DNA of 38,239 nucleotides. Origin: Setaria digitata. Its lineage: Eukaryota; Nematoda; Chromadorea; Rhabditida; Setariidae. A model generated the notes under the pieces. It did no database searches. It saw nothing but the letters and a program-made list of their open reading frames with translations, and was not told the DNA's origin. The stretch lies in assembly GCA_003640385.1 (NCBI GenBank), contig RCAB01000561.1, positions 1 through 38,239 on the forward strand, written 5' to 3'. The translations under genes were made by a program, and so were the position numbers. Position 1 is the stretch's first letter. Each line of letters starts with the position of its first letter. This document shows, piece after piece, positions 35,504 through 38,239 of the stretch.

Positions 35504-37035
35504 TTTTTATATATATGTATATATATATATTTATTTATATATACATATTTATTTATTTATTATATATATATATATTTCTACGAATAATGATAAATAAAAA
35601 TAGGAATAGAAATTTCAGATCCCGGTTTCCCGTATATCAGTAATGGCTTCATTACGTCATTTCATCCATTTCATTACGGTGGCAAACGTAAACGACGTCA
35701 TCGAACGATTTTTAGTGAAGAGCAATTGCAAATTTTAGAAAATGCATTTCAAGGAACTCATTATCCAGATGTAATGTTACGCGAAAAACTTGCCGTACAA
35801 TGTGACCTCAAAGAAGAACGGGTAGAGGTGGGAATTACAGACTGGAAGCTTTTTGTAAATTCCACTCGAATTTTTTGTTTTTATGTTTCATTTCATTTCA
35901 AAATTACCATATAATGAACATGTGACCATAACAGTAAAATTTAAATTTGTAATATTTACATTTATAATGCATTCAATTTTGAATCATTATTTTGCACAGT
36001 TTTCACTTATAATATTCATTTCACGCAATTTTTATGTATCGTGAGACGTTACGTAATCCGTGTACTACATAATTTTATGTTTCTCATAGTTTCGCTTTTC
36101 TTTTTAACTTTCCTGACCATAGTGTTAATTCGAAATAAGAAATTTTACTGACTAAATTTTTTATGAGAAGTCTAGTAGCAGCAATATCATGCTAGTCTAT
36201 TAAAAATTTCAAGTTATATAGTTAAATTTTATATACACAGTTAAAATTATTACAGGTGTCATTTGCAATGATGAGGCATTTTAAATTGGTTAAATTAATT
36301 ATGAAAGTAGCTTTGATAATTATGTTAATGGCAATAATTTCAAATTATTAATGAACAAAATAATTAGTTGCAAGCGTATGACGTTTTATAGCAGATCTGT
36401 TGACTACCTACAACAACTTATTTCCCTACATTAACACTTAATTAAGAAAATGTTTAATTAATTACATTATAACTAATTCTTAAATAATTTACCAATCATT
36501 ATTATACCATGTTATAATAAATTCTATTCATAAAGAAGAAATATTCATACATAAAACGTTATTGTAAATAAATGATGAAATATATATGCATTTCTATTCA
36601 TATATCTGCTTATAGTGCTATAATACCATAATGTACTGTAATATAAATAAGAATTACTGAGAAGAAAAAAAGTAAAAATTTTGTGAAAATCTTAGTTTCA
36701 ATTTTTTCGCGGTAATTTTATCATTAATTTTGTGAATTAAATAATGTTAGAGAACTTTTTATTTTTTTTTTCCTTCCATTTTTCAGGTATGGTTCAAGAA
36801 TCGTCGCGCAAAAGATCGCAAACAGAAACGTGAAGCTGATGCAAAAGATGATACAGGACGAAAGATTAGCGGATCGGATGAATCTGATTATGATGTATCT
36901 GATGATGATGATGATGATGATGATGATTGCAGCAAAGTTAAGAAGCAACGCTTATCATCTAATAGCACTACAGGTAGCAACAATACTAATATCAATGTTG
37001 CTGATATCAAGAAAGAACCTAAAAGTACTGTTTAG
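32359..37035 (+). CDS. ceh-45: Goosecoid-class homeobox transcription factor (4 exons)
   Basis: Exons are 32359-32462, 34602-34780, 35619-35827 and 36787-37035 (TAG), phases 2/1/0, giving 246 residues. Residues 41-47 (FSIESIL) are an eh1/GEH repression motif like that near the N-terminus of goosecoid, which recruits Groucho-type co-repressors. Ala 66-79 is a polyalanine tract. The homeodomain spans 119-178: it starts KRRHRTIF, contains YPDV, and has VWFKNRRAK with Lys at homeodomain position 50, as in goosecoid. An intron splits it between positions 46 and 47, a site common in paired-class genes. The tail has nine Asp (203-211), then a KVKK basic patch and IKKE (238-241), a SUMO-type consensus. 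The start is the first in-frame ATG after a stop; the ATG at 32446 (MPTPSS..) resembles vertebrate goosecoid and is an alternative. Upstream exons are possible. Confidence 0.9.
33331..33495. repeat. Duplicated (TA)n-(TTAA)n block with an N at the join
   Basis: A segment of TA repeat, TTAA repeat and a unique tail (CATATGTTTGT through GTTGGAAAAAA) occurs at 33331-33397 and again at 33399-33495, where the TTAA array is longer. The N at 33398 marks the join. It lies in goosecoid intron 1. Confidence 0.85.
35401..35577. repeat. (TA)n / (ATTT)n low-complexity block
   Basis: About 175 bases of TA dinucleotides broken by TTTATTTATT words, ending about 40 bases before the third goosecoid exon. Confidence 0.95.
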
Positions 37036-38239
37036 CTTCTGGTTTTTTTCTTTTCTTCTTTGTTCTCTTATTATCAGTTTATTTGGAATTGCTTGAAATA
37101 ATAATGATTGGAAAAAAAAAATATTTTTCTATAAAAATTTGTAAAAAAAATGAAACCAATCGAAAAATTATGATTTAATGCTTGAGATTGGTGAAATGAT
37201 TTGAAGAATGAAATGATATTTTGAAATTTTTTTTTTTTTATAAAATTAGGCTTTTTTTGGATAACTTGTATTTTGATAAAACAGGAAAGCTTTCTCTTTA
37301 CCAAATGCCATGTGTCTTGCACTGGTACAAAAATTTATAATTTAGCGTGTATCTAAATTGAAACTCTTCTTATTAAATTTAAAAAAAAAAAAAAAAAAAG
37401 CTATACTGATTCTTCGATATAATTGCATAAATTCTTTTTGTTGGTGACGTATGTCGGTGAAATATGGCCATTAAAAATATCCTTAAGCCTATTTGGAAAT
37501 TTCGATTTCGATTATTTCCCTCAAATTATTAATTTAAAAATTTTTTGGAATCTAAAAATGTTAAGATGAAAAGTAGTAAAAAAAAAAAAAATAAAGTTCT
37601 TATCCTTATCATTTCAGTCTTATTTGTAATACGACAGCGTCGAAGTGACTTTATCACTAATCTGTATACTATTCATATTTTTTTCACCAAATAGTTGAAT
37701 AGTTTGATTTCTAAAAAATAAAGACGAAAGAACACAAAAAAATAGCAGAAATATCTTGTTGCTTTTCAATTTTTTTTTTTTTTTACTTCAATAAAAGCTT
37801 TTTACAATTTTGAATTTAAAATTGTTTGTACAATGAAAATTTTTTCAATGCATTCACGGATTTTCAGCAAATGGTTGCGGGTTTTTTCTTGTTTTTTTAG
37901 TCCTCGAAAAAGGATTTACTGAAATAATTATTATCAAATTACAGCAAAATTTTTATATTACCTGCGAAAATTGTTAGAATTTCGCTGCTCCCTTTGAAAT
38001 ACCGTACCTACTTTACAGTTTCTCACTCTATTACCAAAAATAGTTTATTTTAAGCAGGAATTTAAAACAGAAAATAAAAAAAATAAACCATTAGAAAGAA
38101 TCAAGTTATTAAATCACCTAATTGATTTTTCATTTTGCTTCAATGTGAAGTTTCCGAATTTAAAAGGTCACACAAAAGAGTATTTACAAGTAGAAGAAAA
38201 AGGAAGAAAAAAAAAATATAGCCCCTACTTTGTTTTTTT
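37036..38239 (+). other. 3' flank of the goosecoid gene, no further gene seen
   Basis: AT-rich sequence with candidate AATAAA signals near 37590, 37717-37722 and 37790-37795; none is clearly preferable. A poly(A) run lies at 37380-37399. No exon of a neighbouring gene was recognised before the window ends. Confidence 0.4.

Noticed and set aside
36724..36948. Minus-strand open frame with a poly-Ile run
   Set aside because: It is the antisense shadow of the GAT (Asp) repeat in the last exon of the goosecoid-class gene.
1..38239. CRISPR arrays, bacterial operons, rRNA or tRNA genes, intact transposases or viral genes
   Set aside because: None was seen; the repeats lack spacer regularity and no transposase, integrase, reverse transcriptase or capsid-like motif appears on either strand.

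Overview
The window is nuclear DNA from a nematode. It most resembles a filarial or other clade III (spirurid) worm, although the species cannot be fixed from sequence alone. The reasons are very AT-rich non-coding DNA packed with poly(A)/poly(T) tracts, small to medium introns with GT..TTTCAG ends, 3' splice sites sitting a few bases before start codons (as expected for spliced-leader trans-splicing), and conceptual proteins that match nematode families. The ORF-level view is misleading here, because all four genes are split into many short exons. I rebuilt them by matching splice sites and reading phases.

Layout. (1) 43-5716, minus: unc-11, the AP180/CALM-type clathrin adaptor, in nine constitutive exons. 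Two additional in-frame, phase-matched cassette exons look possible inside its introns. (2) 5717-19792: about 14 kb without a recognisable gene. It holds microsatellites, a G-rich minisatellite and several inverted repeats, the most striking being a gap-free 136-bp foldback at 12501-12636. (3) 19793-21855, minus: a 203-residue protein with one N-terminal membrane segment and a YccV/HspQ-like (hemimethylated-DNA-binding-type) domain, five exons. (4) 21856-23710: the divergent intergenic region between genes (3) and (5), with a cluster of inverted repeats at 22945-23115 that could encode a structured RNA. (5) 23711-25738, plus: a four-exon gene for a 261-residue helical protein with a mitochondrial-type N-terminus that I cannot name. 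(6) 25739-32358: a second gene-poor stretch that includes a tandemly duplicated AT-rich block joined by single N bases. (7) 32359-37035, plus: a goosecoid-class homeobox gene (orthologue of C. elegans ceh-45) in four exons, with an eh1 repression motif, a polyalanine tract and a K50 homeodomain split by an intron at homeodomain positions 46/47.

The genes do not form an operon and show no shared pathway: an endocytic adaptor, a membrane-anchored YccV-domain protein, a probable mitochondrial protein and a developmental repressor. Four single N bases (19992, 29830, 30047, 33398) mark assembly joins, and three of them lie at the edges of repeats. No CRISPR array, tRNA, rRNA or intact transposon was seen.
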